DNA of 51,323 nt, taken from assembly GCF_022690765.1 (NCBI RefSeq), contig NZ_JALCZA010000033.1, forward strand, positions 1 to 51,323, written 5' to 3'. A program made the translations under genes and the position numbers. Origin of the DNA: Anaeromyxobacter oryzisoli. GTDB lineage: Bacteria; Myxococcota; Myxococcia; Myxococcales; Anaeromyxobacteraceae. The notes beneath the pieces are model-generated. The model was not told the DNA's origin and searched no databases. It worked only from the letters and a program-made list of their open reading frames with translations. Positions 33,213 through 42,588 of the stretch are shown here, in pieces; position 1 is the stretch's first letter; each line of letters starts with the position of its first letter.

Positions 33213-35387
33213 ATGCTCGCCCCCCTCCCCGGCGCGGCCCCGTTCCCGGAGCCGCTCGCGCGACGCCTCGCGGACGCCGTGCGCGCGCGGGGGCCGTCCT
33301 ACCTCCCGCACACGCGCCACCTCGTGGACGGGGTGCCGCGCTTCACGAACCGGCTCGTGCTCGAGCGGAGCCCGTACCTGCTCCAGCACGCGCACGACCC
33401 GGTGAGCTGGTACCCCTGGGGCGACGAGGCGTTCGAGGAGGCGCGCCGCACCGGGCGCCCGGTCTTCCTCTCCATCGGCTACTCCACCTGCCACTGGTGC
33501 CACGTGATGGAGCGGGAGTCCTTCGAGGACGAGGAGATCGCCCGGATCCTGAACGAGCGGTACGTGGCGGTGAAGGTCGATCGCGAGGAGCGGCCGGACG
33601 TGGACGGGATCTACATGACCGCGGTCCAGCTCCTCACCGGCGGCGGCGGGTGGCCGATGACCGTGTGGCTCACGCCGGAGCGCGAGCCGTTCTTCGGCGG
33701 GACCTACTTCCCCCCGCGCGACGGCGCGCGCGGGACGATCCGCGGGCTCCGCGGGCTCCTCGACGAGCTCGCCGACCTCTACGCGAAGGATCGGCCGCGC
33801 GTCGCCGCCGCCACCGGCTCGCTCGTGGCGGCGGTCCGCACCGCGCTCGCGTCCGCCGAGCCGCCCGCGGACGCGCCCCCCGGGTCCGCGCCGATCGAGG
33901 ACGCGGTGGCCCAGATCGGCCGCGTGTTCGACCCGATCCACGGCGGGCTGCGCGCCGCCCCCAAGTTCCCGTCGAGCCTCCCGGTCCGGCTGCTGCTCCG
34001 GCACCACCGGCGCACGGGCGATCCCGAGGCGCTGCACATGGCGATCCTGACGCTCGAGAAGATGGCGGCGGGCGGGATCCACGATCAGCTCGGCGGCGGC
34101 TTCCACCGCTACTCGACCGACGCGGAGTGGATCGTCCCGCACTTCGAGAAGATGCTCTACGACAACGCGCTCCTCGCCGTGGCGTACGCGGAGGCGTGGC
34201 AGGTCACCGGCCGGCGCGACCTCGCCCGGGTGACCCGGCAGACGCTGGACTACCTCCTGCGCGAGCTGACCTCGCCGGAGGGCGGGCTCTGGTCGGCCAC
34301 GGACGCGGACTCGGAGGGCGAGGAGGGGCGGTTCTTCGTCTGGGACGAGCGGGAGCTGCGCGACGCGCTCGGGCCGGACGCGGATCGCTTCATCGCCTTC
34401 CACGGCGTCACGCGGGAGGGGAACTTCGAGGGGCGCAACGTCCTCAGGGTCCCCCGGCCGAACGACGAGACCTGGGACGCGCTGGCCCCCGCCCGCGCCA
34501 GGCTGTACGCGCTCCGGGCGCGCCGGCCGGCGCCGCTCCGCGACGAGAAGGTGCTCGCCGGCTGGAACGGCCTCGCCGTCTCCGCCCTCGCCTTCGGCGG
34601 CCGGGTGCTCGGGGAGCGCCGCTACGTGGACGCGGCGGTCCGCGCGGCGGAGTTCGTGCTCGGGCGGATGGTGGAGGACGGCCGCCTCCGCCGCTCCTGG
34701 CTCGCCGGCGAGGCGGGCGGTCCGGCGTTCCTCGACGATCACGCGTTCCTCGCGCAGGGGCTCCTGGACCTGTTCGAGGCGACGTTCGAGCCGCGCTGGC
34801 TCAGCGCGGCGCTCGAGCTCTCCGAGCGGCTCGAGCAGCTCTTCGGCGATCCCGCGGGCGGCGGCTGGTTCACCACCGCCGCGGACCAGGAGCAGCTCCT
34901 CGCCCGGGAGAAGCCCACCCGCGACGGCGCCGAGCCCTCCGGCGCCTCGGTCGCCGCCCTGAACGCGCTCCGGCTCGACGCGTTCACCACCGACGCGCGC
35001 TGGCGCGGCCGCGCCGAGGCCGCGCTCCGCCACTACCGCGACGTCCTCGAGACCCAGCCCACCGCCCTCCAGGACCTGCTCCTCGCGCTCGACTTCGCCA
35101 CCGACGCCCCCCGCGAGGTGGTGCTGCTCTGGCCCGAGGGCGAGCCCGCGCCCGAGCCGTTCCTCGAGGTCCTCCGCCGGACCTTCCTCCCGAACCGGGC
35201 GCTCGCCGGCGCCGCGGAGGGCGACGCCGCCGCGCGGCTCGGCGCGGTCGCCGCCATCGCCGCCGGCAAGGCGACCGTGGGCCGGCGCCCGACCGCCTAC
35301 GTCTGCGAGCGCGGCGCGTGCCGGCTGCCCGCCATCGCGCCGGAGAAGCTCGCGGCGCAGATCAAGCCGGTCCGGCCGTACCGCTGA
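33213..35387 (+). CDS. YyaL/DUF255-type thioredoxin-domain protein
   Basis: A 724-residue protein of the YyaL (spermatogenesis-associated protein 20-like) family. The thioredoxin-like N-terminal domain holds STCHWCHVM, with Cys 93 and Cys 96, and [18 protein letters not shown], the family's best-known block. A long (alpha/alpha) barrel of the six-hairpin glycosidase type follows, with [14 protein letters not shown] and [11 protein letters not shown]. The biochemical activity is unknown; a redox or sugar-related role is assumed from the folds. The gene ends shortly before a long non-coding region. The start at 33213 gives about 45 residues before the conserved core, which is usual. Confidence 0.9.
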   Translation: MLAPLPGAAPFPEPLARRLADAVRARGPSYLPHTRHLVDGVPRFTNRLVLERSPYLLQHAHDPVSWYPWGDEAFEEARRTGRPVFLSIGYSTCHWCHVMERESFEDEEIARILNERYVAVKVDREERPDVDGIYMTAVQLLTGGGGWPMTVWLTPEREPFFGGTYFPPRDGARGTIRGLRGLLDELADLYAKDRPRVAAATGSLVAAVRTALASAEPPADAPPGSAPIEDAVAQIGRVFDPIHGGLRAAPKFPSSLPVRLLLRHHRRTGDPEALHMAILTLEKMAAGGIHDQLGGGFHRYSTDAEWIVPHFEKMLYDNALLAVAYAEAWQVTGRRDLARVTRQTLDYLLRELTSPEGGLWSATDADSEGEEGRFFVWDERELRDALGPDADRFIAFHGVTREGNFEGRNVLRVPRPNDETWDALAPARARLYALRARRPAPLRDEKVLAGWNGLAVSALAFGGRVLGERRYVDAAVRAAEFVLGRMVEDGRLRRSWLAGEAGGPAFLDDHAFLAQGLLDLFEATFEPRWLSAALELSERLEQLFGDPAGGGWFTTAADQEQLLAREKPTRDGAEPSGASVAALNALRLDAFTTDARWRGRAEAALRHYRDVLETQPTALQDLLLALDFATDAPREVVLLWPEGEPAPEPFLEVLRRTFLPNRALAGAAEGDAAARLGAVAAIAAGKATVGRRPTAYVCERGACRLPAIAPEKLAAQIKPVRPYR

Positions 35388-35974
35388 TCCCGCGGGAGCT
35401 GCGCCCCCGCTCCGTCGGCCCTGAGCTCGTCGAAGGGGTCGCCGGGGCTCCTCCCCCTGTGGCTCCCACTGGATTCAACACATCTCGGGCGGAGAGCGGG
35501 CCCGGTCGAGGAAGGACCTTGCAGGCGAACGGCCCTGAATGAGGAGCGGTCTGGGCTCGGGAAGATGAAAAGGGCCGGGCGTCGCAGTGCGTGGGCATCG
35601 TCTGCGCAAGATCGGCCCCGAAGAAGCCCGCGTTTCACCGGTAGCGCTACGAACCTTCGCCGGCACCGTGGTCCTGAATCGCACGTCCGGCTGCCGCCCA
35701 TTCGCGAGGCGGCCGACGGTTTCACGGTGAGCGTTGGGCCCGCAGCCCTTTCGCGGGAACCCCGATTTCACCAATCGGCTGTTGACGGACTTTCCGGTGG
35801 GTGACGCTTCGCGAGCCCAGGTCGTTCGAATAGGCCTTTCTCGCAGCGTCGCGGGGGCGCCGTGCGCCGCGAGTCTGCGCGGAGCCGAGGCGCGAGGGAC
35901 CGTTCCCGTTCTCGTGCCTGGCGCCGAATGCGTGCGTCTGGGGAGGTCGCGAGATCGCGTGAGACCATCGGTTC
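35388..35974. other. 587 bp without a recognisable gene
   Basis: The GC content is visibly lower than in neighbouring genes. Near 35420 there is CCCTGAGCTCGTCGAAGGG, similar to half of the palindromic element at 21.2 kb. Open frames are short and none gives a protein I recognise. Together with the broken HNH gene that follows, this looks like a segment acquired and decaying. Confidence 0.5.
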
Positions 35975-37136
35975 ATGCACGCACGCGATCTCTCCGCCCG
36001 CCTCTCCGAGCTCCTCCGCCGCGAGCACGACTGCATGGCCGACTTCCTGGTCGCCCTCGCCGACTTCGATCGCCGGCGGCTCTGGGTCGAGCTCGGCTAC
36101 TCGAGCCTGTTCTGGTTCCTCCATCGCGAGCTCGGACTCTCGAAGGGGGCCGCGTTCTACCGGAAGACCGCGGCCGAGCTGGTGCAGCGGTTCCCCGAGG
36201 TCACCGAGCCGCTACGCGACGGGAAGCTTTGCATCTCGAGCATCGCGGAGCTCGAAGGTGATCTCGCCCGAGAACCGGTCGGAGGTTCTGCCGCGGTTCT
36301 TCCACCGCTCGAAGCACGAGGCGGCGGAGGTTGCAGCCGAGATCAAGCCGGTCGAGAAGGCGCCGCATCGCGAGGTCGTGACGGCGGTGCGCGTCCCAGC
36401 CACGGTGGAGGCTGCTCCGCTCCTCGAGATCGCGGCGGCGGCGCTCTCGGTCGCGGCTCCGAACATCGTCACGGCGGCGCCATTCGAGCCGCTCGAGGCG
36501 CGAGGTTCGCCGGAAAACCCTGTCGATGCCAACTCTCCGCGCGCTGCGGCGCACGCCCCATCTTCCCGCGAGCCCCGTGGCACATCCATCGAGCCGCTCA
36601 GCGCCGACCTCCGGCGCCTTCATTTCAACGTCTCCCGCCGCTTCCTCGAGAAGCTCGACGCTGCGCGGGATGCGCTCTCCCATTCGCATTTCGGCGCCAC
36701 CACGGAGGAGATCCTCGAGGTCGGCCTCGACCTCCTCCTCTCCCGGAGCGCCAAACGGAAGGGGCTCGTGCAGAAGCCGCTCGCGGAGCGCCGCCCATCG
36801 AAGCCGGAGCACCTCTCCGCGGAGGTGAAGCGCCTGGTCTGGCTCCGCGACGGCGGCCGCTGCCAGTACCCTCTCGACTCTGGCGGCATCTGCGGCTCGA
36901 CCTACCTGCTCGAGTTCGATCACCGCGAAGCCGAGGCCCTGGGCGGCCCGCCGACGGTCGAGAACATTCACCTTCTCTGTTTCTTCCATAACCAGCTCGC
37001 CGCTCGGAAGGTCTTCGGGAACGCCTTGATGGACCGCTATACGCGCCGGTCGAACGACGAGCTCTTCGACTCCGCACCTGCCGCGCGAACGGGAACGGCG
37101 CCGCGGTGCGCGGTGAAGAAGAAGCGCTCGGGGTGA
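35975..37136 (+). pseudogene. HNH endonuclease gene broken by a frameshift
   Basis: The frame starting at 35975 codes for HARDLSARLSELLRREHDCM and on to CISSIAEL. At about 36254 the homologous reading continues in the +1 frame as KVISPENRSEVLPRFFHRSK, as in related intact proteins. Restoring two lost bases (or removing one) gives a continuous protein of about 387 residues. The C-terminal HNH nuclease has RCQYP...CGSTY, the LEFDH motif, NIHLLCFFHN and the paired cysteines, all intact. It is either a real pseudogene or a sequencing error. The family is often present in many copies in Anaeromyxobacter-like genomes. Its GC content is lower than that of its neighbours. Confidence 0.75.
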
Positions 37137-37438
37137 GCGGATGGCCGGCCCGGCTCTCAGGCGACGGTGACCGGAGCCGGCGTGCGGCTGTCGTACCTGC
37201 TCCAACTCTGCGCGCACCGCGCAACGACGGCTCGGCCGCTGCCATGGCGAGCGCCTCACCCTGCTGGTGAAGCACGGGCTTCTTCGGGGCCGATCTCGTC
37301 ACTCCGGTTCCCGCCCGCGGGCGGCGCCCCGGCCTCCACCTCCTTCCTGAGCCAGCCCCACGTTTGCCGTGCAGGTGCGCTCGTACTCGCGGCCCCTCAC
37401 CACGAAACGCCTCGCGACAGCGAGTCATGATTGGCCGT
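37137..37438. other. 302 bp non-coding region
   Basis: Between the broken HNH gene and the minus-strand regulator gene. I see no gene, no clear terminator and no repeat. Short open frames give no recognisable proteins. Confidence 0.4.
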
Positions 37439-38863
37439 TCAGCCTCCCCCGGCCCCCTCGTCCTTCCACCGGGAGACGTCGATCCCGAAGTCGACGATCT
37501 TCTTCGCGACGGTCGGGTAGGAGACGCCCATCCAGCGGGCGACCTGGCTCTTGTTGCCGGCCGCGCGGGCGAGGAGCTCCTCGAGGTAGGCCCGCTCGAC
37601 CTCGGCGAGCGTCGGCGGCGGCGCCGCGCCCGGCGAGGAGCGCGCGGGCGCGACCGGCTCGGGCGGCGCGGCGGGCGCCTCCGGACCGCCGCGGAGCAGG
37701 ACCGACTCGGGCGAGAGGACGTCCCCCGACTCCAGCACGACCGCGCGCTCGATCACGTTCCGCAGCTCGCGCACGTTCCCGGGGAACCGGTACGCGAGCA
37801 GCCGGCGCTCCGTCTCCGGTGCGAGCTCGCGGATCGGCTTCCCCGCCCGCGCCGCGAGCTCGCCCAGGAAGAAGCGCGCGAGGGGGAGGACGTCCTCGCG
37901 TCGCTCGCGGAGCGGCGGGATGCGGATCCGGAAGACGTCGAGCCGGTGGAACAGATCGTGCCGGAAGCGCCCGGCCCGCACCTCCGCGGCGAGATCGCGG
38001 TGGGTCGCGGCGAGGAACCGGACGTCGGCCTGGAGATCGCGGACGCCGCCTAGGCGCCGGAACACCTGCGTCTCGATCACCCTGAGCAGCTTCGCCTGGG
38101 TCGCGGCGGGCATGTCGCCGATCTCGTCGAGGAAGAGGGTCCCGCCCTCGGCCTCCTCGAGGAGCCCGGGCTTCGCCCGCTTCGCGTCGGTGAACGCGCC
38201 CCGCTCGAACCCGAACAGCTCCGACTCGAGGAGCGTCTCCGGGATCGCCGCGCAGTTGAGCTCGACGAGGGGGCCGTCGCGCCGCCCCGGCGTCCGCACG
38301 TGCAGGAGGTGCGCGATCACCTCCTTGCCGGTCCCGCTCTCGCCCTCCAGGAGCACCGTGGTGTCCGGCGACGCGGCCACCTGCTCCGCGAGCCGGACCA
38401 CCGCGCGCATCGCCGCGGACGCCCCGACGCAGAACCCGCGCTCCACGCGGCGCCGGGTCGCCCCGGAGAGCCCCTCCGCGCGCCGCCGGAGCCGGCGCGC
38501 CGCGAGCGCCTTCTCGATGGTGAGGACGAGGGCCGGGAGCTGGATGGGCTTCGTGAGGTAGTCGAACGCCCCCGCCTTGATCGCCTGGACCGCGTTCTCG
38601 ATCTCGCCGTACGCGGTCGCCATCACCACGAGCGGCGCGCCCTCCCCGCCCTCCTCCCGCAGCCGCGCCAGGATCTCGAGGCCGTCGGCGTCGGGGAGGT
38701 TGCGGTCGAGCACGACGACCTGCGGGTCGAACGCGCGCGCCACGCCGAGCGCCTCGCCGCCGCTCGCCGCGGTCCGCACCTCGTGCCCCTCCGCCGCGAG
38801 CGCCGCCTGGGCCACCACGCGGAAGGTCCGCTCGTCGTCCACCACCAGCACGCGCGCGCCCAT
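37439..38863 (-). CDS. NtrC-family sigma-54 response regulator
   Basis: A 474-residue regulator. A receiver domain (1 to about 120) has the phosphoacceptor Asp 53 (LDRNLPDADG), Asp 9/10 and Lys 105. The AAA+ domain has Walker A GESGTGKE (174-181) and Walker B GGTLFLDEIGD. The sigma-54 contact loop reads GAFTDA (222-227) instead of GAFTGA, a substitution seen in several natural activators. The C-terminal helix-turn-helix (NKSQVARWMGVSYPTVAKKI) binds DNA. It follows the sensor kinase with no base between the two genes, so it is translationally coupled. The target genes cannot be named from the sequence. Confidence 0.93.
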   Translation of the reverse strand: MGARVLVVDDERTFRVVAQAALAAEGHEVRTAASGGEALGVARAFDPQVVVLDRNLPDADGLEILARLREEGGEGAPLVVMATAYGEIENAVQAIKAGAFDYLTKPIQLPALVLTIEKALAARRLRRRAEGLSGATRRRVERGFCVGASAAMRAVVRLAEQVAASPDTTVLLEGESGTGKEVIAHLLHVRTPGRRDGPLVELNCAAIPETLLESELFGFERGAFTDAKRAKPGLLEEAEGGTLFLDEIGDMPAATQAKLLRVIETQVFRRLGGVRDLQADVRFLAATHRDLAAEVRAGRFRHDLFHRLDVFRIRIPPLRERREDVLPLARFFLGELAARAGKPIRELAPETERRLLAYRFPGNVRELRNVIERAVVLESGDVLSPESVLLRGGPEAPAAPPEPVAPARSSPGAAPPPTLAEVERAYLEELLARAAGNKSQVARWMGVSYPTVAKKIVDFGIDVSRWKDEGAGGG

Positions 38864-40477
38864 CTACGCTGCCTCCACCGGGAGGATCACCCGGAACGTG
38901 GTCCCGCCTGCGGGGCGCTCGAGCGCCTCGATCCGGCCGCCGTGCGCGGTCACCACCCGGGAGGCGATGGCGAGGCCGAGGCCGGTGCCGGTCCGCTTCG
39001 TGGTGACGAACGGCTGGAAGAGCCGCGCCCGGACCTCCGGCGCGAGGCCGGGCCCGTCGTCGCGGATCTCGACCACCGCGGCCCCGTCCACCACCCGCGC
39101 CTCGAGCTCGAGCCGGCGGGACCGCGCGACCCGCCGGGCGCCGGGCCGCTCACCGAAGGCGCCCGGCCCCATCGCCTCGACGCCGTTCCGGGCGAGGTTC
39201 GTCACCGCGCCGAGGAGCTTGGCGGCGTCGCCCCAGGCCGGCACGGGGGCGCCCGCCGTGACCGCCACCTCCACCCCGGAGTCGGCGGCGAGATCGGCGA
39301 CCGCGGCCGCCGCGTCCCGGCAGAGCTCGGCGAGGTCGACGGGGGCCCGGGCGAGCCGCGGCGTCGCCGCGAAGAGGGTGAGGTCCTCGGCGACGTCCCG
39401 GAGCCGCTCGATCTCGGCGCGGGCCTGCGCGTGCACCTGGCGGAGGGCCGCCGGGTCCCCCTTCCCCGTCGCGAGGAGGTCGAGCGCCACCGAGAGCCCG
39501 TTCAGCCCGTTCTTCACCTCGTGCGCGATGGCGGCGGAGGTCTTCCCCATCGCCGCGAGGTGGCGCGACCGGTCCAGCTCGACCTCGGCCCGCTCGAGGC
39601 GGCGGATGGCCAGCCCGAACGCGGCGCCGCCCAGGATGGCGAGGAGCACCGCGACGGCCACCGTCGCGACGAGCCGCCGGAACGGCGCGAGGAGATCCCC
39701 CTCCACGTCGGCCGCGGAGAGGACGAGCCGGAGGATGAGGGGCGTGTCCCCGACCTCGGCCTGCGTGACCAGCCAGCGGCCGCCGGCGGCGTCCCGCACC
39801 CACTCCTGCCCCGGTCCGTCGAGGCGCGCCATCCCGGCCGGCACTACGCCGCGCACCTCGCGTGCCACGTCCACCTCTCCCCGCACGGAGTCCCCGGGCA
39901 GGACGACGGCCACCGCGCCGCGGTCGCGCACCTCGCCGGCGAGCGCCTCACCGAAGAGCGCGCGCGCCGCCTGCCCGCTCACGATGCCGACGATGGCGCC
40001 GCGCCCGGGGATGGGCGCGGCCACGTCGATCTCGCCGCTCGCGAAGTGGAGCGCGGTCCGCCCTTGCCCGCGGGCGAGGCCGACGAGCAGCGCACCCGGC
40101 GCCGCCGGGCGCGCCCCCTGGGGCTCGGACCACAGCACCGTCCCCTCCGGATCCAGGATCGCGATCGACATGGCGAAGAGCACCGTGTCGCGCCGGGCGA
40201 TCCGGAGCACCCGCTTCTCGGGCTCGAGCGTCCCGTCGGCGAGGTCGATCTCGGCGAGCCGCGACAGCCGGGTGATCTCGGCGACCAGGGCGGCGACCTC
40301 GTTCCCGATGAGCTGCGCGCGGGAGCGGACGAGGAGCGACTCGCGATCCGTGGCGGAGGCGAGCGCCGCCGCCCGATACCGGGCGAGGAGCAGCCCGCCC
40401 GTGGCGCCGACCGCGACGGCCGCGAACGCGGTGAGGAGGAAGACCAGCCAGCCGGGGCGGAGGCGCATCGACCCCAT
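38864..40477 (-). CDS. Membrane sensor histidine kinase
   Basis: A 537-residue kinase. Transmembrane helix 1 covers about residues 11-33. A periplasmic sensor of about 230 residues, probably a dCache/PAS-like fold, follows, then helix 2 (about 268-292). The H-box AAIAHEVKNGLNGL carries the phosphorylated His 319. The ATP-binding part has the N-box NLARNGVEAM and GDGPGLAP/GTGLGLAI boxes. It phosphorylates the NtrC-type partner encoded immediately downstream. The start is ambiguous: ATG at 40477 or, three codons later, at 40468, which has GGGG before it. The signal sensed is unknown. Confidence 0.93.
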   Translation of the reverse strand: MGSMRLRPGWLVFLLTAFAAVAVGATGGLLLARYRAAALASATDRESLLVRSRAQLIGNEVAALVAEITRLSRLAEIDLADGTLEPEKRVLRIARRDTVLFAMSIAILDPEGTVLWSEPQGARPAAPGALLVGLARGQGRTALHFASGEIDVAAPIPGRGAIVGIVSGQAARALFGEALAGEVRDRGAVAVVLPGDSVRGEVDVAREVRGVVPAGMARLDGPGQEWVRDAAGGRWLVTQAEVGDTPLILRLVLSAADVEGDLLAPFRRLVATVAVAVLLAILGGAAFGLAIRRLERAEVELDRSRHLAAMGKTSAAIAHEVKNGLNGLSVALDLLATGKGDPAALRQVHAQARAEIERLRDVAEDLTLFAATPRLARAPVDLAELCRDAAAAVADLAADSGVEVAVTAGAPVPAWGDAAKLLGAVTNLARNGVEAMGPGAFGERPGARRVARSRRLELEARVVDGAAVVEIRDDGPGLAPEVRARLFQPFVTTKRTGTGLGLAIASRVVTAHGGRIEALERPAGGTTFRVILPVEAA

Positions 40478-40549
40478 TCTAGGAGGAACGGCCCGGCGCG
40501 TGCCCGCGTCGGGGACCGCGTCCGGTCGGCGTCCGTTATTGCGGACGGA

Positions 40550-40578
40550 CTGACACGCCCTCCGTCAAGGTGTACAGT
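40550..40578 (+). promoter_or_regulatory. Sigma-70-type promoter giving a leaderless mRNA
   Basis: CTGACA (40550-40555), a 17-bp spacer and TACAGT (40573-40578) form one of the best housekeeping promoters in the window. The start would be near 40585, next to the ATG at 40586. The palindrome CGTCCG-TTATTG-CGGACG (40530-40547) lies directly upstream of the -35 box and could be an operator. Confidence 0.55.
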
Positions 40579-40585
40579 GCCCGCC

Positions 40586-41623
40586 ATGAAAGGCACCACC
40601 CCGCACCGCCAGCTCGCGAGCGACAACTACGCCGGCATCTGCCCCGAGGCCTGGGCCTCCCTGGCCGAGGCCAACACAGGCCACGCGCCCGGCTACGGCG
40701 ACGACCGCTGGACCGCCGAGGCGTCCGACCTCATCCGCGCGACGCTCGGGACCGACTGCGAGGTCTTCTTCGTGTTCAACGGCACCGCGGCGAACTCGCT
40801 CGCGCTCGCGGCGCTCTGCCAGTCCTACCACTCGATCCTCTGCCACGAGACCGCGCACGTCGAGACCGACGAGTGCGGCGCCCCGGAGTTCTTCTCGAAC
40901 GGGACCAAGGTGCTCACCGTCGCCGGCCTGGGCGGCAAGATCGACCCCGCCTCCCTCGACCCGATGGTCCTGCGCCGCCAGGACATCCACTACCCGAAGC
41001 CGCGGGCCCTCTCGATCACCGAGCCGACCGAGCTCGGCACCGTCTACACGCTCGCCGAGCTCCGCGCGCTCCGCGACCGCGCGCGGGCCCTCGGCCTGAA
41101 GATCCACATGGACGGGACCCGCTTCGGCAACGCGGTGGCCGCCCTCGGCTGCACGCCCCGGGAGCTCGTCGACGCGGCCGGCGTGGACGTGCTCTGCTTC
41201 GGCGGCACGAAGGCGGGGATGGCGGTGGGGGACGCGGTGGTCTTCTTCGACCGGGCCCTCGCCGGCGAGTTCGAGTACCGCTGCAAGCAGGCGGGCCAGC
41301 TCGCCTCGAAGATGCGGTTCCTCGCGGCGCCGTGGGTGGGGATGCTCCGCGACGGCGCCTGGCTGCGTCACGCCCGGCACGCGAACGAGATGGCGCGGCT
41401 CCTCGAGCGCTCCCTCCGGCAGATCCCCGGGGTGCGGATCCTGCAGAACGTCGAGGCGAACTCCGTCTTCGTCGCGCTGCCGCCCGGCGCCGCGGACGCG
41501 CTCCGCGCCCAGGGCTGGCGGTTCTACGACTTCATCGCCGGCGGCGGGTCGCGGCTCATGTGCGCGTGGGACGTGACGCCCGAGGACGTGGCCGCGTTCG
41601 CGGCGGCGCTGGCGGCCGTCTGA
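40586..41623 (+). CDS. ltaE: Low-specificity L-threonine aldolase
   Basis: A 345-residue PLP enzyme of fold type I, which splits L-threonine or L-allo-threonine into glycine and acetaldehyde. Lys 209 in FGGTKAG is the Schiff-base lysine. MDGTRFGNA (175-183) has the Asp that binds the pyridine nitrogen. His 90 in CHETAHV stacks on the cofactor. It opens with ASDNYAG, as is normal. No ribosome site precedes the ATG, consistent with the leaderless promoter directly upstream. It is read divergently from the sensor kinase operon. A beta-eliminating lyase with another beta-hydroxy amino acid is a less likely option. Confidence 0.92.
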   Translation: MKGTTPHRQLASDNYAGICPEAWASLAEANTGHAPGYGDDRWTAEASDLIRATLGTDCEVFFVFNGTAANSLALAALCQSYHSILCHETAHVETDECGAPEFFSNGTKVLTVAGLGGKIDPASLDPMVLRRQDIHYPKPRALSITEPTELGTVYTLAELRALRDRARALGLKIHMDGTRFGNAVAALGCTPRELVDAAGVDVLCFGGTKAGMAVGDAVVFFDRALAGEFEYRCKQAGQLASKMRFLAAPWVGMLRDGAWLRHARHANEMARLLERSLRQIPGVRILQNVEANSVFVALPPGAADALRAQGWRFYDFIAGGGSRLMCAWDVTPEDVAAFAAALAAV

Positions 41624-41645
41624 TCCCGACCGAGAGAAGTTTTTC

Positions 41646-41662
41646 GCGGACCATCCGTCCGC
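41646..41662. other. Hairpin between converging genes
   Basis: GCGGAC (41646-41651) pairs with GTCCGC (41657-41662) around CATCC. It lies between the converging aldolase and hydrolase genes and may end transcription, but the T-run lies on the wrong side for an intrinsic terminator in the plus direction. Confidence 0.3.
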
Positions 41663-41769
41663 CGGGCGGCCGGTTCCGCCCAGGCCACGGAGTCCGGCGC
41701 TGCCGCTTCTCCGGATCCCCCGTCCTCCCGGGGCCGGCCACGCGCGGGAACGCTCTGATTGTGAGATGA

Positions 41770-42417
41770 CTACTCCGGAGACGGCTCTCCCGCCTCGGGT
41801 GCCGGCGTCGATGGGGGTGGTCTCCGCTCCAGCGCTCCTCGCAGGAACGCGACGATGGCGCCGAGCGTCCGCGCGTCGACTTCGGCCTGTCCCTCGCCCG
41901 CGGCGCGAAGCGCGCGGACGCTCACCTCGAGCGAGTGGTTCCCGCCCTCCACCCGGTACAGCGTCGACGGCGCGGACATCCGGCGGCGGACGTCCTCGAG
42001 CGCGTCGAGGGGGCAGAGCGGGTCGCGCGTCCCCTGGACGAAGAGGATCGGCGTGCGGAGCGCGAAGAGGACCTCGGATCGGAGATCGCCGCGCGCGCCG
42101 CGCAGCGGGTAGCCGAGGCAGACGAGCGCATCGACGGGCTCCTCGAGCGCGACGTGACAGGCGACGCGCGAGCCCATCGACTTGCCGGCCAGGATCACGG
42201 GGCCGTGCCGTCCACGGCGAGCGTCCGCGAGCGCCTCGCGGTGGGCTTCGACGAGGACCGGTAGCCGGTCCGGGGTCCGGCGCCCCGCGCGCATGTACGG
42301 ATAGTCGAACCGGACCACGTCCCCCACGTCACCGAGTCGCTCCGCCCAGGCCGACATCCAGCGCGAGCTGGACGGCGCACCGGCACCGGGTGCGAGGAGC
42401 ACGAGAGGTCGAGCCAT
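41770..42417 (-). CDS. Alpha/beta hydrolase of the KANL3/Tex30 type
   Basis: A 215-residue alpha/beta-hydrolase. It opens with PLVLLAPGAGAP, the oxyanion-side loop typical of this branch. The nucleophile elbow GKSMGSR carries Ser 80, Asp 132 is in QGTRDPLCP and His 161 in GGNHSLEV, so the triad is complete. It probably hydrolyses an ester or thioester in the cytoplasm; no signal peptide is visible. The C-terminus ends in a Pro/Glu-rich tail. The ATG at 42417 is the first before the conserved sequence. It is read divergently from the second archease/RtcB pair and shares that regulatory region. Confidence 0.82.
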   Translation of the reverse strand: MARPLVLLAPGAGAPSSSRWMSAWAERLGDVGDVVRFDYPYMRAGRRTPDRLPVLVEAHREALADARRGRHGPVILAGKSMGSRVACHVALEEPVDALVCLGYPLRGARGDLRSEVLFALRTPILFVQGTRDPLCPLDALEDVRRRMSAPSTLYRVEGGNHSLEVSVRALRAAGEGQAEVDARTLGAIVAFLRGALERRPPPSTPAPEAGEPSPE

Positions 42418-42478
42418 GCGCTCGGAGGGTAATACCGTGAACCGACGCGCGCGGCGGAATGCGACCCGCTCGGGCGAA

Positions 42479-42572
42479 CCCGACCGAACTACTCTCGGTC
42501 GGGCGGGGGCCGGGGCGATCGGCCGGCGGGCGGCGTGATCAGCGGGCGGACTCGCGCGATGACTCTCGGTCG
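42479..42572. promoter_or_regulatory. Inverted and direct repeats before the second archease gene
   Basis: CCCGACCGA (42479-42487) and TCGGTCGGG (42495-42503) form a perfect 9-bp inverted repeat with a 7-bp spacer. The 11-base sequence ACTCTCGGTCG that overlaps its right arm (42491-42501) is repeated directly at 42562-42572, 71 bp downstream and 17 bp before the archease start. This pattern suits a regulator binding two sites. No sigma-54 promoter was found here. Confidence 0.45.
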
Positions 42573-42588
42573 AGCTTAAGCTGCATGC

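Noticed and set aside
31308-35033. Very long open frame on the minus strand (over 1200 codons) opposite RtcB copy 1 and the YyaL-like gene
   Set aside because: Extreme GC content removes stop codons from antisense frames. The plus-strand genes have clear conserved motifs, and the antisense protein is Arg/Ala/Gly-rich without recognisable domains.
35423-35441. Second full copy of the palindromic element of 21.2 kb
   Set aside because: Only a half-site-like sequence is present; the inverted partner and inner hairpins are missing, so I mention it only as a possible relative.
37167-37430. Possible small gene or transposase remnant after the HNH gene
   Set aside because: No conserved motif, poor codon pattern and no ribosome site; any similarity was too vague to support.
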